A stretch of DNA of 64,000 nt, from the NCBI GenBank assembly GCA_050260675.1, contig JBLNCN010000005.1, positions 1,138,603 to 1,202,602 on the forward strand, in the 5' to 3' direction. Below are positions 40,529-48,642 of this stretch, one piece after another (positions within the stretch are counted from its first letter, which is position 1; the number at the start of each line of letters is the position of its first letter). The DNA is from JBBDIP01 sp050260675. Lineage in GTDB: Bacteria; Bacillota; Sulfobacillia; Fermentithermobacillales; Fermentithermobacillaceae. The notes beneath the pieces are model-generated. The model did no database searches, was not told the DNA's origin, and was given only the letters and a program-made list of their open reading frames with translations. Both the position numbers and the translations under genes were made by a program.

Positions 40529-42361
40529 TCAACGGTCACCCGTCTCCACCTTTTTCGGGGCTAGCCCAAGCTCTTCCAACTGGTGCCTATCCACCGCTGC
40601 CGGAGCCTCGGTCATCGGATCGGTCGCGCTCGCGGTCTTCGGGAACGCGATTACTTCGCGGATGGTGTCGAGTCCGGCCATCAGCATGACCAGCCGGTCC
40701 AGGCCAAACGCGATGCCGCCGTGAGGCGGAGCCCCATATTCAAACGCATCCAATAGGAAGTAGAACCTGCTCCTGGCCTCGCTCTCTGACATCCCCAGCA
40801 AGGCGAAGACCTTCTCCTGAAGGTCCCTTCTGTGTATACGAATAGACCCCGATGCAAGTTCCACCCCATTCATAACCAGATCGTACATCCTCGCCCGGAT
40901 CTGTCCTTTTTCTTCGTCCGTAATATCGGGCCGGATCTTGGCCACGTCGCTCGCCATCGGACTGGTGAACGGGTGGTGGGCCGCTTCCCACTCGCCTGTC
41001 TCGTCGTTGCGCTTAAGCAGCGGGAATTCGGTTATCCATAGAAAGTCGTACTTGTCCTTGGGGATGAGGCCGAGTTTGTGGCCGAAGTCGAGACGCAGCC
41101 TGCCCAGCACCGATACCGCGGTATCGAATCCGTCGGCGACCATAAGCACCAAGTCTCCGTCCTTGGCGCCCGTTGCCTCCGCGATCCCCCGGATTTCTTC
41201 CTCGCTAAGGTATTTCTTGACCGGAGACTTTATGTCACCTGGCAGGTACGCTATGGTAACCAGGCCTTTTGCGCCCATGGACTTAGCTTTGGTCGTGATG
41301 TTGTCGATCTCCTGGCGAGATATGCCGGCCTGGCCTGGGACCGCAATGGCGCGGATGGTCCCGCCCTGTTCAGCCGTGGTCTTGAACACTCCGAACTCCG
41401 AACTGGCCAAGAGTGAGGTCACATCCTTGATCTCCATGCCGAACCTCGTGTCGGGCTTGTCGGACCCAAACCTTGACATGGCTTCCTGATATGTGAGCCT
41501 CGGGAACGGCGTTCTGATTTCCATCCCCATGACCCGCCGCCAGAGGTCTTTCATCATGCCCTCTACCAGCGCCCAGACGTCCTCCTCACCAATGAAGGAC
41601 ATCTCGATATCTATCTGCGTGAACTCTGGCTGCCTGTCGGCCCTGAGGTCCTCGTCGCGGAAACACTTCACTATCTGGAAGTACTTGTCGATGCCGCCCA
41701 CCATAAGGAGCTGCTTGAACAGCTGGGGCGACTGGGCCAGAGCGTAGAACTTGCCGTGCTCCAGCCTGGACGGGACCAGGTAATCGCGGGCCCCTTCCGG
41801 CGTACTCCTTGTCATCATTGGGGTCTGAATGTCCCAGAACCCATGCTCCGAGAGGTAGTCCCTGACCGCCATAGATACCTTGTGGTACATCTCGAGGCCC
41901 TTCTGCATGACCGGCCTGCGAAGGTCCAGGTAACGATACTTCATGCGAAGGAGCTCGTCCGCGCCTGCGTCGTCGCGGATGTAGAAGGGCGGCGTCTTGG
42001 CGGTATTGAGGATAAGGATGCTCTCGCTCAGTATCTCGATGGCCCCTGTCGGCATGTCGGGGTTCTCGCTGCCGGGACGCCTCAGTTGCACGGTCCCCGT
42101 CACAGCCAGAACGTACTCAGACCTGGCCTTATCTGCCGTCGCGTAGCTCTCGGGCGAGCGCCCGGCGTCCGAGACCACCTGGACGATGCCGGTCCTGTCC
42201 CTGACATCTATGAATATGAGGTCGCCCAGGTCACGGCGGCTGTTAACCCATCCCATAACAGTGATCTTCTTGCCGGCGTCGGTCGCCCTGAGGTCCCCGC
42301 AATACGCAGTTCTTCTTGTCTCTCCGAGGTCGCTGAGCCCCGTCGGTTCGATGCTAGACAT
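40529..42361 (-). CDS. aspS: Aspartate--tRNA ligase
   Basis: 610 residues, bacterial type: N-terminal OB fold (GWVNSRRDLGDLIFIDVRDRTG in parts), class II motif 2 (FRDEDLRADRQPEFTQID), a GAD insertion domain around 290-430, and motif 3 (GIAFGLDRLVMLM). It charges tRNA-Asp, and possibly tRNA-Asn. It overlaps hisS by eight bases, the usual Firmicutes order. Confidence 0.97.
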   Translation of the reverse strand: MSSIEPTGLSDLGETRRTAYCGDLRATDAGKKITVMGWVNSRRDLGDLIFIDVRDRTGIVQVVSDAGRSPESYATADKARSEYVLAVTGTVQLRRPGSENPDMPTGAIEILSESILILNTAKTPPFYIRDDAGADELLRMKYRYLDLRRPVMQKGLEMYHKVSMAVRDYLSEHGFWDIQTPMMTRSTPEGARDYLVPSRLEHGKFYALAQSPQLFKQLLMVGGIDKYFQIVKCFRDEDLRADRQPEFTQIDIEMSFIGEEDVWALVEGMMKDLWRRVMGMEIRTPFPRLTYQEAMSRFGSDKPDTRFGMEIKDVTSLLASSEFGVFKTTAEQGGTIRAIAVPGQAGISRQEIDNITTKAKSMGAKGLVTIAYLPGDIKSPVKKYLSEEEIRGIAEATGAKDGDLVLMVADGFDTAVSVLGRLRLDFGHKLGLIPKDKYDFLWITEFPLLKRNDETGEWEAAHHPFTSPMASDVAKIRPDITDEEKGQIRARMYDLVMNGVELASGSIRIHRRDLQEKVFALLGMSESEARSRFYFLLDAFEYGAPPHGGIAFGLDRLVMLMAGLDTIREVIAFPKTASATDPMTEAPAAVDRHQLEELGLAPKKVETGDR

Positions 42362-43628
42362 TTGTCTTGGCCTCCCCGAGAAGAGCCGCCAGCTCGCTGC
42401 GCTGGACGGTCTTCTGCCACCCTTCCTTCATTGATTTCAGTGTAACCGTCCCGCACTTGGCCTCGTCCTCGCCCAATATGCAGACGAATGCGGCGCCAAG
42501 GCGGTCGGCTTGCTTCATCTGAGCCTTCAGGCTGCGCTGCAGGGGGTCGAAATCGACCCTGAATGAATTGCCCCGGAGCTCCTGCACCAGAGAGAATACC
42601 TCTCGCGGCAGATCCATTGCTTCACTCCTGCCGCCGGCCACGAACACGTCGATAGGTGAGCCTACCTCAAAGGGCTTCTCGCCTTTTTCGGTCGCCAGGA
42701 GGATGCGCTCCATGCCCATGCCGAACCCGACACCGGGAGTTGGCGGGCCGTCGATGTCCTGGATAAGGCCATCGTAACGTCCACCCCCCACCAGAGTCCC
42801 CTGACTGCCGAGGCCGGGCCACTTCAGTTCAAACACCGTCCTGGTGTAGTAGTCCAGGCCCCTGACCAGCGAGTGGTCGATTGAGTACGAAAGACCCATC
42901 CCAGTAAGAATGGACGTGAGCTCGTCCCAATGTGTCTTGCAGTCGCCGCACAGGTAATCCAGCATCCTGGGAGCGTCGCTGACCAATGCCTTGCAGCTGT
43001 CCTGCTTGCAGTCGAGCACCCTGAGAGGGTTGCGGTGGAGCCTCGCCTGACAGTCGGGGCAGAGGTTCTCCATCTTGCTTGAGAGGAAGTCAATGAGCTC
43101 AATCTTGTACTTGCTGCGGCATTCTGGGCACCCGATGGAGTTGAGCGTAAGGGTCGTCCCCAGGAGGCCGAGTTCCTTGGCCACAGACATGGCCAGCATG
43201 ATGACCTCCACGTCCGAGTAGGGCGACGGGGAACCCAGCACCTCCACGCCGAACTGGCGATGCTCACGATAGCGGCCCGCCTGCGGCTTCTCGTACCGGA
43301 ACATGGGGCACATGTAGTAGAACTTCCGCGGAAGCGCTCCTGAAGCCATGCCGTGTTCGACGAAAGCCCTGGCTACGGGCGCAGTACCTTCCGGACGGAG
43401 CGTGAGGTCGCGCCCGGTCTTGTCCTTGAAGGTGTACATTTCCTTCTCAACAATGTCGGTTGCCTCGCCCACGGTCCGGTGGAACAGCTCCGAGTACTCG
43501 AAGGTAGGAGTGCGGATCTCTTCGTATCCATACCTGGCCGCTACTCTACGCAGGACTTCCTCCAACCGGATCCATCTCGAAGTCTCCGGCGGCAGGATGT
43601 CGGAAGTGCCCCGGGCTGCTTTCAGCAT
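42354..43628 (-). CDS. hisS: Histidine--tRNA ligase
   Basis: 424 residues. Motif 1 region GYEEIRTPTFEYSELFHR, motif 2 MFRYEKPQAGRYREHRQFGVE, the His-specific loops SLVRGLDYYTRTVFE and GGGRYDGL, and a C-terminal anticodon-binding domain. ATG follows GGAGGGA. A TGGTATGTT extended -10-like sequence lies upstream; no T-box motif was found. Confidence 0.97.
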   Translation of the reverse strand: MLKAARGTSDILPPETSRWIRLEEVLRRVAARYGYEEIRTPTFEYSELFHRTVGEATDIVEKEMYTFKDKTGRDLTLRPEGTAPVARAFVEHGMASGALPRKFYYMCPMFRYEKPQAGRYREHRQFGVEVLGSPSPYSDVEVIMLAMSVAKELGLLGTTLTLNSIGCPECRSKYKIELIDFLSSKMENLCPDCQARLHRNPLRVLDCKQDSCKALVSDAPRMLDYLCGDCKTHWDELTSILTGMGLSYSIDHSLVRGLDYYTRTVFELKWPGLGSQGTLVGGGRYDGLIQDIDGPPTPGVGFGMGMERILLATEKGEKPFEVGSPIDVFVAGGRSEAMDLPREVFSLVQELRGNSFRVDFDPLQRSLKAQMKQADRLGAAFVCILGEDEAKCGTVTLKSMKEGWQKTVQRSELAALLGEAKTNV

Positions 43629-43711
43629 GGTTTTGTCCCTCCGTGAGGCGCCGGCATGGCACCCGGCTTGTTCAATCTAACATACCACAGAATGGGTAGA
43701 GCGTCTCAGGG

Positions 43712-43846
43712 CTAAGGCTCCCGCCAGCCGTTCCCTAGGCTGATTTCCCCGCGTTCCGCTCTCTGAACCAGCGCCCGAGCCCTAACCGAATGATCGGGGT
43801 CGTCGTCCAGTGCTTGCGCGGACCTCGGATCTTGCCTTCTCAACAT
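43712..43846 (-). CDS. Possible 44-residue protein upstream of hisS
   Basis: ATG at 43846 is six bases after GAGGGGA and the frame runs to TAG. The product is charged (LRRQDPRSAQALDDDPDHSV ...) and unrecognised. The ribosome site is the main support; it may equally be a remnant in a 267-base gap. Confidence 0.3.
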   Translation of the reverse strand: MLRRQDPRSAQALDDDPDHSVRARALVQRAERGEISLGNGWREP

Positions 43847-43895
43847 CGAGGGTCCCCTCAGGTGACACCCGTTCTGGGGAAGGCATACCCCCGCA

Positions 43896-44453
43896 CTACC
43901 GGTATGACGGGAATGACGTGTGTTTGAGGTTGACCCCCTTCGAGGCATATGCCTGTTCGACTTTGTAGGCGCGATCGGCGGCGCTGAAAGAGATCTTGCT
44001 CAGCTCAAATCCGGCCCCGGTGGTCAAGAGGACCTGAATCTCCGCGGCACCAGCCTGATCTTCCCTCACATCGAAGTAGACTACGCCCAGCTGGACGTAC
44101 TGATCGAACAGGGGATAGTAGTCCGAACCATCCGTCACGAGCAGTAACCACGGCTGACCGTCATCCCACACGATCTTGCCGTCATCGGGCGATCTGTCCG
44201 CACGCACCAGCAGTTCCACGCGCTCAGGAGCCTCGTCTCCATCGAGGTCGCCCTCGTACTCGCTGAGCGACAACCACTGCCGCCCTTCGCGGGGATCAAC
44301 CCGAACCGCTTTCACAAGGTTAGCCTTATCGGCGCTCACTGCCGCGGACGAACGGCTGATAGGCCTGCAACCCGAGACAAACGCCGGAAAAACGCATACA
44401 AGACATACCAGAAACACACATGTCGCGAGAGACATTCTCCTGAGCCTCGACAC
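43896..44453 (-). CDS. Hypothetical lipoprotein with DxDGD motif
   Basis: GTG at 44453 is six or seven bases after GAGGAGGGA, giving 185 residues. A basic N-end and hydrophobic core lead to the lipobox VSGC with the lipidated Cys near residue 29, a substrate for Lgt. The mature part contains GDLDGDEAPERVELL, similar to FG-GAP/calcium-loop proteins. Function unknown; outer face of the membrane expected. Confidence 0.65.
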   Translation of the reverse strand: MSRLRRMSLATCVFLVCLVCVFPAFVSGCRPISRSSAAVSADKANLVKAVRVDPREGRQWLSLSEYEGDLDGDEAPERVELLVRADRSPDDGKIVWDDGQPWLLLVTDGSDYYPLFDQYVQLGVVYFDVREDQAGAAEIQVLLTTGAGFELSKISFSAADRAYKVEQAYASKGVNLKHTSFPSYR

Positions 44454-44542
44454 GTCGAATCCCTCCTCAACCATGCATACCCCTCAACAGATGAGGGTCG
44501 GGCTCCTTCCGTGCTGGCAGACGACTGGCTGGCGGTCTCACT

Positions 44543-45766
44543 CTAGACGAGACTCACCGGGACGACTAGGTTGTCCTTGTCTATAGCCGACAGGTGTTGA
44601 GTCATGCAGATGACAGCACCCTTCCCTCTGGGCACCGCTGATCTACTCAGCACAGAGAACACTTTCACCAATCGAGCATCGGGTGAGGCCGTCTTCTTGA
44701 CCTCGATGGGCATCAATACACCGTCGGCCTCAAGGATCAGATCGATCTCCTTCGCGTCTCTGTCGCGGTAGTAGTAGACGAAAGGTACCCGGGCGGCGTT
44801 GCGATAGCTCTTCACGATTTCGCTCACTACGTAGTTCTCAAGGAGCGCTCCACTCATCGCCCCACGTTCCGCTGTCTCAGCGCTGCTCCATTTGCCCAGA
44901 TAACACACGAGCCCCGTGTCGTTGAAGTACAGCTTGGGGGCACTTATTGTCCGCTTGAGTTGATTGTTCGAGTAGGGATGAAGGAAGAACACGATCCCGC
45001 AAGCCTCAAGGATGCGGAGCCAATGCTTCGCTGTCGGCTGGGTGACGTCCGCGTCTCGAGCAATGTCCGCCACATTGACGATTTGCCCACACCTTGCGGC
45101 AACCGATGCCATGAAGTCCGCAAACTTGAGGGCGTCGATGGAGGGCGACATCGACCGGACATCACGCTCGACGTAGGTGCTCACGTAGCTGGAGTAGAAC
45201 ACGGCCGGGTCCTTGTACTTCCCGCTTGCCACGGCAGGCATCGAACCGCGGAAGATGCGGCGGTACATCTCGGGCGTATCGGCAGGCTGCGTGACCTCCT
45301 GTCTGGCCAGCAAAGCGTCCATTTCGGGAACAAATGGCCTGCCTGCCCCCGGGCTGTATATCTCGCTTTGGGAGAGTGGCGACAACGTAAGGATAGCGAC
45401 CCGGCCAGCCAGGGATTCGCGGATACCCTCCATCGAGCTGAACACTTGCGAGCCGGTAAGCCAAAAGTCGCCCGGTCGGCGCCTCTGATCCGCGAGCAGC
45501 TTGATACGGGGGAAGAGCTCCGGAGCATACTGAACTTCATCGACAAGGACGGGTGGTCTGTAGATCTGGAAAAACGTAGCCGGATCGGTCCTTGCCAAAC
45601 CTCGCACAGTGAGGTCATCAAGTGTGACATAAGTCCGATCTGATTGCTCAGCCAATGTCTGAAGCATGGTGGTCTTCCCAACCTGACGGGGACCTTCAAC
45701 GAAGAGCACAGGGTACTGCCCTGTGACTTCCAGGACTACCCGTTCCAGATCACGCGTGATATATCC
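44543..45766 (-). CDS. AAA-type ATPase with DUF4143 C-terminal domain
   Basis: ATG at 45766 is nine bases after AAGGAG; an earlier ATG (45802) would coincide with the transcription start. 407 residues: Walker A EGPRQVGKTTM, Walker B PPVLVDEVQY, sensor WLTGSQVFSSM, a winged-helix middle part and the DUF4143 domain with YYRDRDAKEIDLILE and PIEVKKTASPD, a PD-(D/E)xK-like fold. These mobile-looking ATPases are scattered among bacteria and archaea; function is unknown. Confidence 0.88.
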   Translation of the reverse strand, partial: GYITRDLERVVLEVTGQYPVLFVEGPRQVGKTTMLQTLAEQSDRTYVTLDDLTVRGLARTDPATFFQIYRPPVLVDEVQYAPELFPRIKLLADQRRRPGDFWLTGSQVFSSMEGIRESLAGRVAILTLSPLSQSEIYSPGAGRPFVPEMDALLARQEVTQPADTPEMYRRIFRGSMPAVASGKYKDPAVFYSSYVSTYVERDVRSMSPSIDALKFADFMASVAARCGQIVNVADIARDADVTQPTAKHWLRILEACGIVFFLHPYSNNQLKRTISAPKLYFNDTGLVCYLGKWSSAETAERGAMSGALLENYVVSEIVKSYRNAARVPFVYYYRDRDAKEIDLILEADGVLMPIEVKKTASPDARLVKVFSVLSRSAVPRGKGAVICMTQHLSAIDKDNLVVPVSLV

Positions 45767-45808
45767 CATCGTGACGCTGCTCCTTCGGCTAGAATGACTC
45801 ATGTCTTT

Positions 45809-45835
45809 ATTATAGCCGAAAACCGCAGAATGCAA
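45809..45835 (-). promoter_or_regulatory. Promoter of the DUF4143 ATPase
   Basis: Minus strand has a perfect TATAAT with TTGCAT 15 bases upstream, a short spacer. Its position rules out the ATG at 45802 and supports the start at 45766. Confidence 0.45.
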
Positions 45836-45854
45836 CACCTGGTAAGGGCTGCCT

Positions 45855-46550
45855 TCAATACCAGCGGGATTCGAGAACGGCGGATGCCACGTTTTCAGCA
45901 AAAGGCATCCCCGAGGCAAGGATGTCCCGTGCAGATAGCCGAGGGTCGAAGTCGATCCGGTGCTGCGATACCGTCCATTCGCCGCGAGATTCGGTGAAGA
46001 TTGAGACGGCAAGACGGGGGTCACCGTCGCACGGCCTGCAGGCCGATCCCACGTTCACCCATAGGCCAGCCCTGCTTTGTATCACGAAAGGCACATGTAG
46101 GTGACCGGCCAGAACCACCTTGATACCCGAAGGGATCGGCGGAACGTCTTCTGGCCCAACAATCTGAGTCATGTCGCCGGGCGCTCCGTGGACTACCAGA
46201 CCCCCTCCCTCAAGCGCTAAGCTCTGGGGGAGATTGCGAAGGTACGTTAGGCTTTCCCGGGACAGCTGGCCACGTGACCAGGCGTGGATCTCCGCTATTT
46301 CGGAGAGGCGCCTAGAAACAGGTGCGGTCGATGACAGTCGATGCAGGGAGTAATCATGGTTTCCCATGACTGTCCGTATGCCTCGCTCAACCAGCATGGA
46401 TATGCACTGGTTCGGGTAGGGTCCGAAGCCGGCGATGTCTCCGGCGCAGACAACATCCGACACGCCTTGGGCATCCAGCCACTCCAAAGCCACTCTAAGG
46501 GCAGCCGCGTCCCCGTGAATGTCGCTAATAGCACCGATTCTGCGCTTCAC
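45855..46550 (-). CDS. Calcineurin-like metallophosphoesterase (YfcE/MJ0936 type)
   Basis: 231 residues. ISDIHGD, CAGDIAGFGPYPNQC, GNHDYSL, VVHGAP and AGHLHVPF are the five metal-binding blocks of the family in order. It likely hydrolyses phosphodiesters or protein phosphates in the cytoplasm; substrate unknown. It is followed by the DUF4143 ATPase, which has its own promoter. Confidence 0.92.
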   Translation of the reverse strand: MKRRIGAISDIHGDAAALRVALEWLDAQGVSDVVCAGDIAGFGPYPNQCISMLVERGIRTVMGNHDYSLHRLSSTAPVSRRLSEIAEIHAWSRGQLSRESLTYLRNLPQSLALEGGGLVVHGAPGDMTQIVGPEDVPPIPSGIKVVLAGHLHVPFVIQSRAGLWVNVGSACRPCDGDPRLAVSIFTESRGEWTVSQHRIDFDPRLSARDILASGMPFAENVASAVLESRWY

Positions 46551-46626
46551 TGTCTAGGGCTCCTTCTCGGTAAGTCTGATTGGCGGGCCTGGACCTCACA
46601 CCACCGCGGTATCTGCCTGGTCCTGG

Positions 46627-47046
46627 TCAACCTCGCAGGAGCTCAACAAACTGCCTTGGGTTCATAATGGGTATGCCTTCGAAGATGCCAAGGGAGAGAA
46701 GATGCTGGTCTCCAGAGACGATCAGGTCAGCGCCAGCGGACTTTGCGCAGTCAGGAAGCTGATTATCGCTCGGGTCCTCGCTGATCCGTGAAGACCGTGC
46801 CTCTGGCACGACCACTATCGTATTGGGCAGGGCAATCATCTGCTCGACCGTCTCCCGCCTAACGTCAGGAGAACCGGCCCCGTCAAACTTCGGACGAAGG
46901 AAGACAGCCAAATACTCCGTTATGATGGGGGGACTCACCGCGACCTCGAAGGTCCCCTCCAACCAAGCATCAACGACGATCGCCGGGGGACCCAATGCTG
47001 AGATGAGCCCTGATATCAAGACGTTTGTGTCAACGACTACCCTCAT
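46627..47046 (-). CDS. PIN-domain toxin (COG1569 type)
   Basis: 139 residues. VVVDTNVLISGL (first Asp), ITEYLAVFLRPKF (Glu), SEDPSDNQLPDCA (Asp) and LIVSGDQHLL (Asp) give a full set of PIN acidic residues, so an active RNase is likely. The start overlaps the antitoxin gene by 17 bases. Confidence 0.9.
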   Translation of the reverse strand: MRVVVDTNVLISGLISALGPPAIVVDAWLEGTFEVAVSPPIITEYLAVFLRPKFDGAGSPDVRRETVEQMIALPNTIVVVPEARSSRISEDPSDNQLPDCAKSAGADLIVSGDQHLLSLGIFEGIPIMNPRQFVELLRG

Positions 47047-47320
47047 GCGGCCTCCTGTGCTCGGCGATCTCCCTCTCTACATCGGATGCGGTCAGACCCG
47101 ACGATGCGGCCCTGGCACGAAGATCGGCAACGCTCATAGCTAATGCGAGTCGCTTGACGTCGATGGATGCCTTCTCGAGCTCTCGATAGCGCTCATAACC
47201 AACAAGGACGGCCTGGGGCTCACTGTTCACGGTAATAACGACGGGGGTTCCACCTTTAGCGGACTCGATGTAGGATGTAAGCCCAGGACGAACATCGTTT
47301 ATGCCTGCGATCCGTTCCAT
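47030..47320 (-). CDS. Phd/YefM-type antitoxin
   Basis: 96 residues from ATG at 47320 behind GGAGGG. The N-terminal Phd fold (GINDVRPGLTSYIES, GTPVVITVNSEPQAVLVGYERY) is followed by a charged C-terminal region that would wrap the toxin. It leads the toxin-antitoxin operon and probably represses it. Confidence 0.9.
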   Translation of the reverse strand: MERIAGINDVRPGLTSYIESAKGGTPVVITVNSEPQAVLVGYERYRELEKASIDVKRLALAMSVADLRARAASSGLTASDVEREIAEHRRPHEGSR

Positions 47321-47361
47321 CGTGTGCCCTCCATTCATGTAAACCTTAATGTATTAGTTAC

Positions 47362-47390
47362 ACTATAGCGTGTTGCGCCAACAGCATCAA
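47362..47390 (-). promoter_or_regulatory. Promoter of the Phd/PIN module
   Basis: Minus strand TTGATG and TATAGT are 17 bases apart. The -10 lies inside the inverted repeat ACAC-GCTATA-GTGT, a likely operator for autorepression by the antitoxin. Confidence 0.6.
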
Positions 47391-47497
47391 CCTTGCTCGA
47401 TAGGACAACGCAAAACGTCTGTGCTCAATGAAGGCGCAATGAAGAACTAGACTAGACTCATCTCAGTGGAGCGGGTGTAAGCAGCGCCGCAGGGCCC

Positions 47498-48190
47498 TTA
47501 CAGAAAGGGGTTGGCGGCCTTCTCGGAGCCTACGGTGGTGCTGGGCCCGTGGCCTGGGTAGATGTTGGTCTTGCCCGCGAGGCTCAAGACCCTATCCACA
47601 CTGTTGAACAGCTGGTCAGGATCGCCCCCGGGGAGGTCGGTCCTGCCTACGCCTCTTCTGAAGATTAGATCGCCGCAAAAGACCATCTTGGGCGAGTGAC
47701 TAGGGGCTGATAGCGGTGCGGTCGTTGCTCCTGCGACAGCGGGAGCCGAACCCAACACGGCATCCAGTACAAAGGTGAGGCTCCCTGGTGAGTGCCCCGG
47801 CGTCTCCCAGACCTCCAGGGTCGCTCCTCCCAGAGCGACTTGGTCCCCTTCACCGAGCGTGCGAATGTCAGCGGGAGCCGCCACGTCTGAGGGCATGAAC
47901 TGCTTCATCCACCCCGGATCAGACAGCATTGCCTTGTCCTTGGAACCAACGAACACCGGCGCGCCTGTCTTCTCCTGAAGGTATCTCGCGGCAAGGGTGT
48001 GGTCGAAGTGGGCGTGGGTCAGGAGAATGGCCTGCACGCCGAGAAGATTCGCGCGCTCGCCATCAACTGCCAGGGCCTTCAGGATGCGGTCTCCCTCATC
48101 GCCGGGGTCGATCACGACGCACTGATCGCCCTCAATCAAGATGTAGCAGTTAGTGCCCAGGCCGCCAACCGCGAGTGTCTTGACTTCCAC
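47498..48190 (-). CDS. MBL-fold metallohydrolase (glyoxalase II-like)
   Basis: GTG at 48190, eight bases after GAAGGAG, gives 230 residues. THAHFDHT is the metal-binding HxHxDH motif; ETPGHSPGS and YPGHGPST follow. Short glyoxalase II-like hydrolases of this kind often sit beside dtd and relA in Firmicutes. The ribosome site lies inside the end of dtd. Confidence 0.9.
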   Translation of the reverse strand: MEVKTLAVGGLGTNCYILIEGDQCVVIDPGDEGDRILKALAVDGERANLLGVQAILLTHAHFDHTLAARYLQEKTGAPVFVGSKDKAMLSDPGWMKQFMPSDVAAPADIRTLGEGDQVALGGATLEVWETPGHSPGSLTFVLDAVLGSAPAVAGATTAPLSAPSHSPKMVFCGDLIFRRGVGRTDLPGGDPDQLFNSVDRVLSLAGKTNIYPGHGPSTTVGSEKAANPFL

Positions 48191-48192
48191 TG

Positions 48193-48642
48193 TCAAAACT
48201 CCTTCTGGCTCGAAATCAGTATGGTCACGGGACCGTCGTTGCACAATTCCACTTCCATATGGGCGCCGAAGACGCCGGTCCCCGTTGGGACTCCCAGTTC
48301 TCGCATGCGCGCTACAACCTGCTGGTAGAGACGATCGCCCGTCTCGGGCGGGGCAGCCCCGTCGAAACCTGGCCGCTTGCCCTTCTTCACGTCACCGTAG
48401 AGGGTGAACTGTGACACAACGATGGCCTCGCCGCCTATGTCGAGCAGGGATTTGTTCATTTTGCCTCCCTCGTCGGAAAACACCCTGAGACCGACGAGTT
48501 TGTCAGCCGTATACGCAACGTCTTTCTCGGTGTCTTCCTTCCCCACCGCCAGCAGGATCAGCGCCCCAGGTCCGATCGACGAGACCACCTGCCCGTCAAC
48601 CGAAACCTTGGCCCTCGTTACTCGCTGGAATACCGCTCTCAT
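48193..48642 (-). CDS. dtd: D-aminoacyl-tRNA deacylase
   Basis: 149 residues. SQFTLYGD and the catalytic NDGPVT (NxGPxT) motifs are intact. The enzyme hydrolyses D-aminoacyl and glycyl mischarged tRNAs. It overlaps relA by four bases and the MBL gene begins two bases after its stop. Confidence 0.95.
   Translation of the reverse strand: MRAVFQRVTRAKVSVDGQVVSSIGPGALILLAVGKEDTEKDVAYTADKLVGLRVFSDEGGKMNKSLLDIGGEAIVVSQFTLYGDVKKGKRPGFDGAAPPETGDRLYQQVVARMRELGVPTGTGVFGAHMEVELCNDGPVTILISSQKEF

Noticed and set aside
43629..43895. T-box leader upstream of hisS
   Set aside because: No AGGGTGGnACCGCG-like T-box sequence or specifier stem can be recognised on the minus strand.
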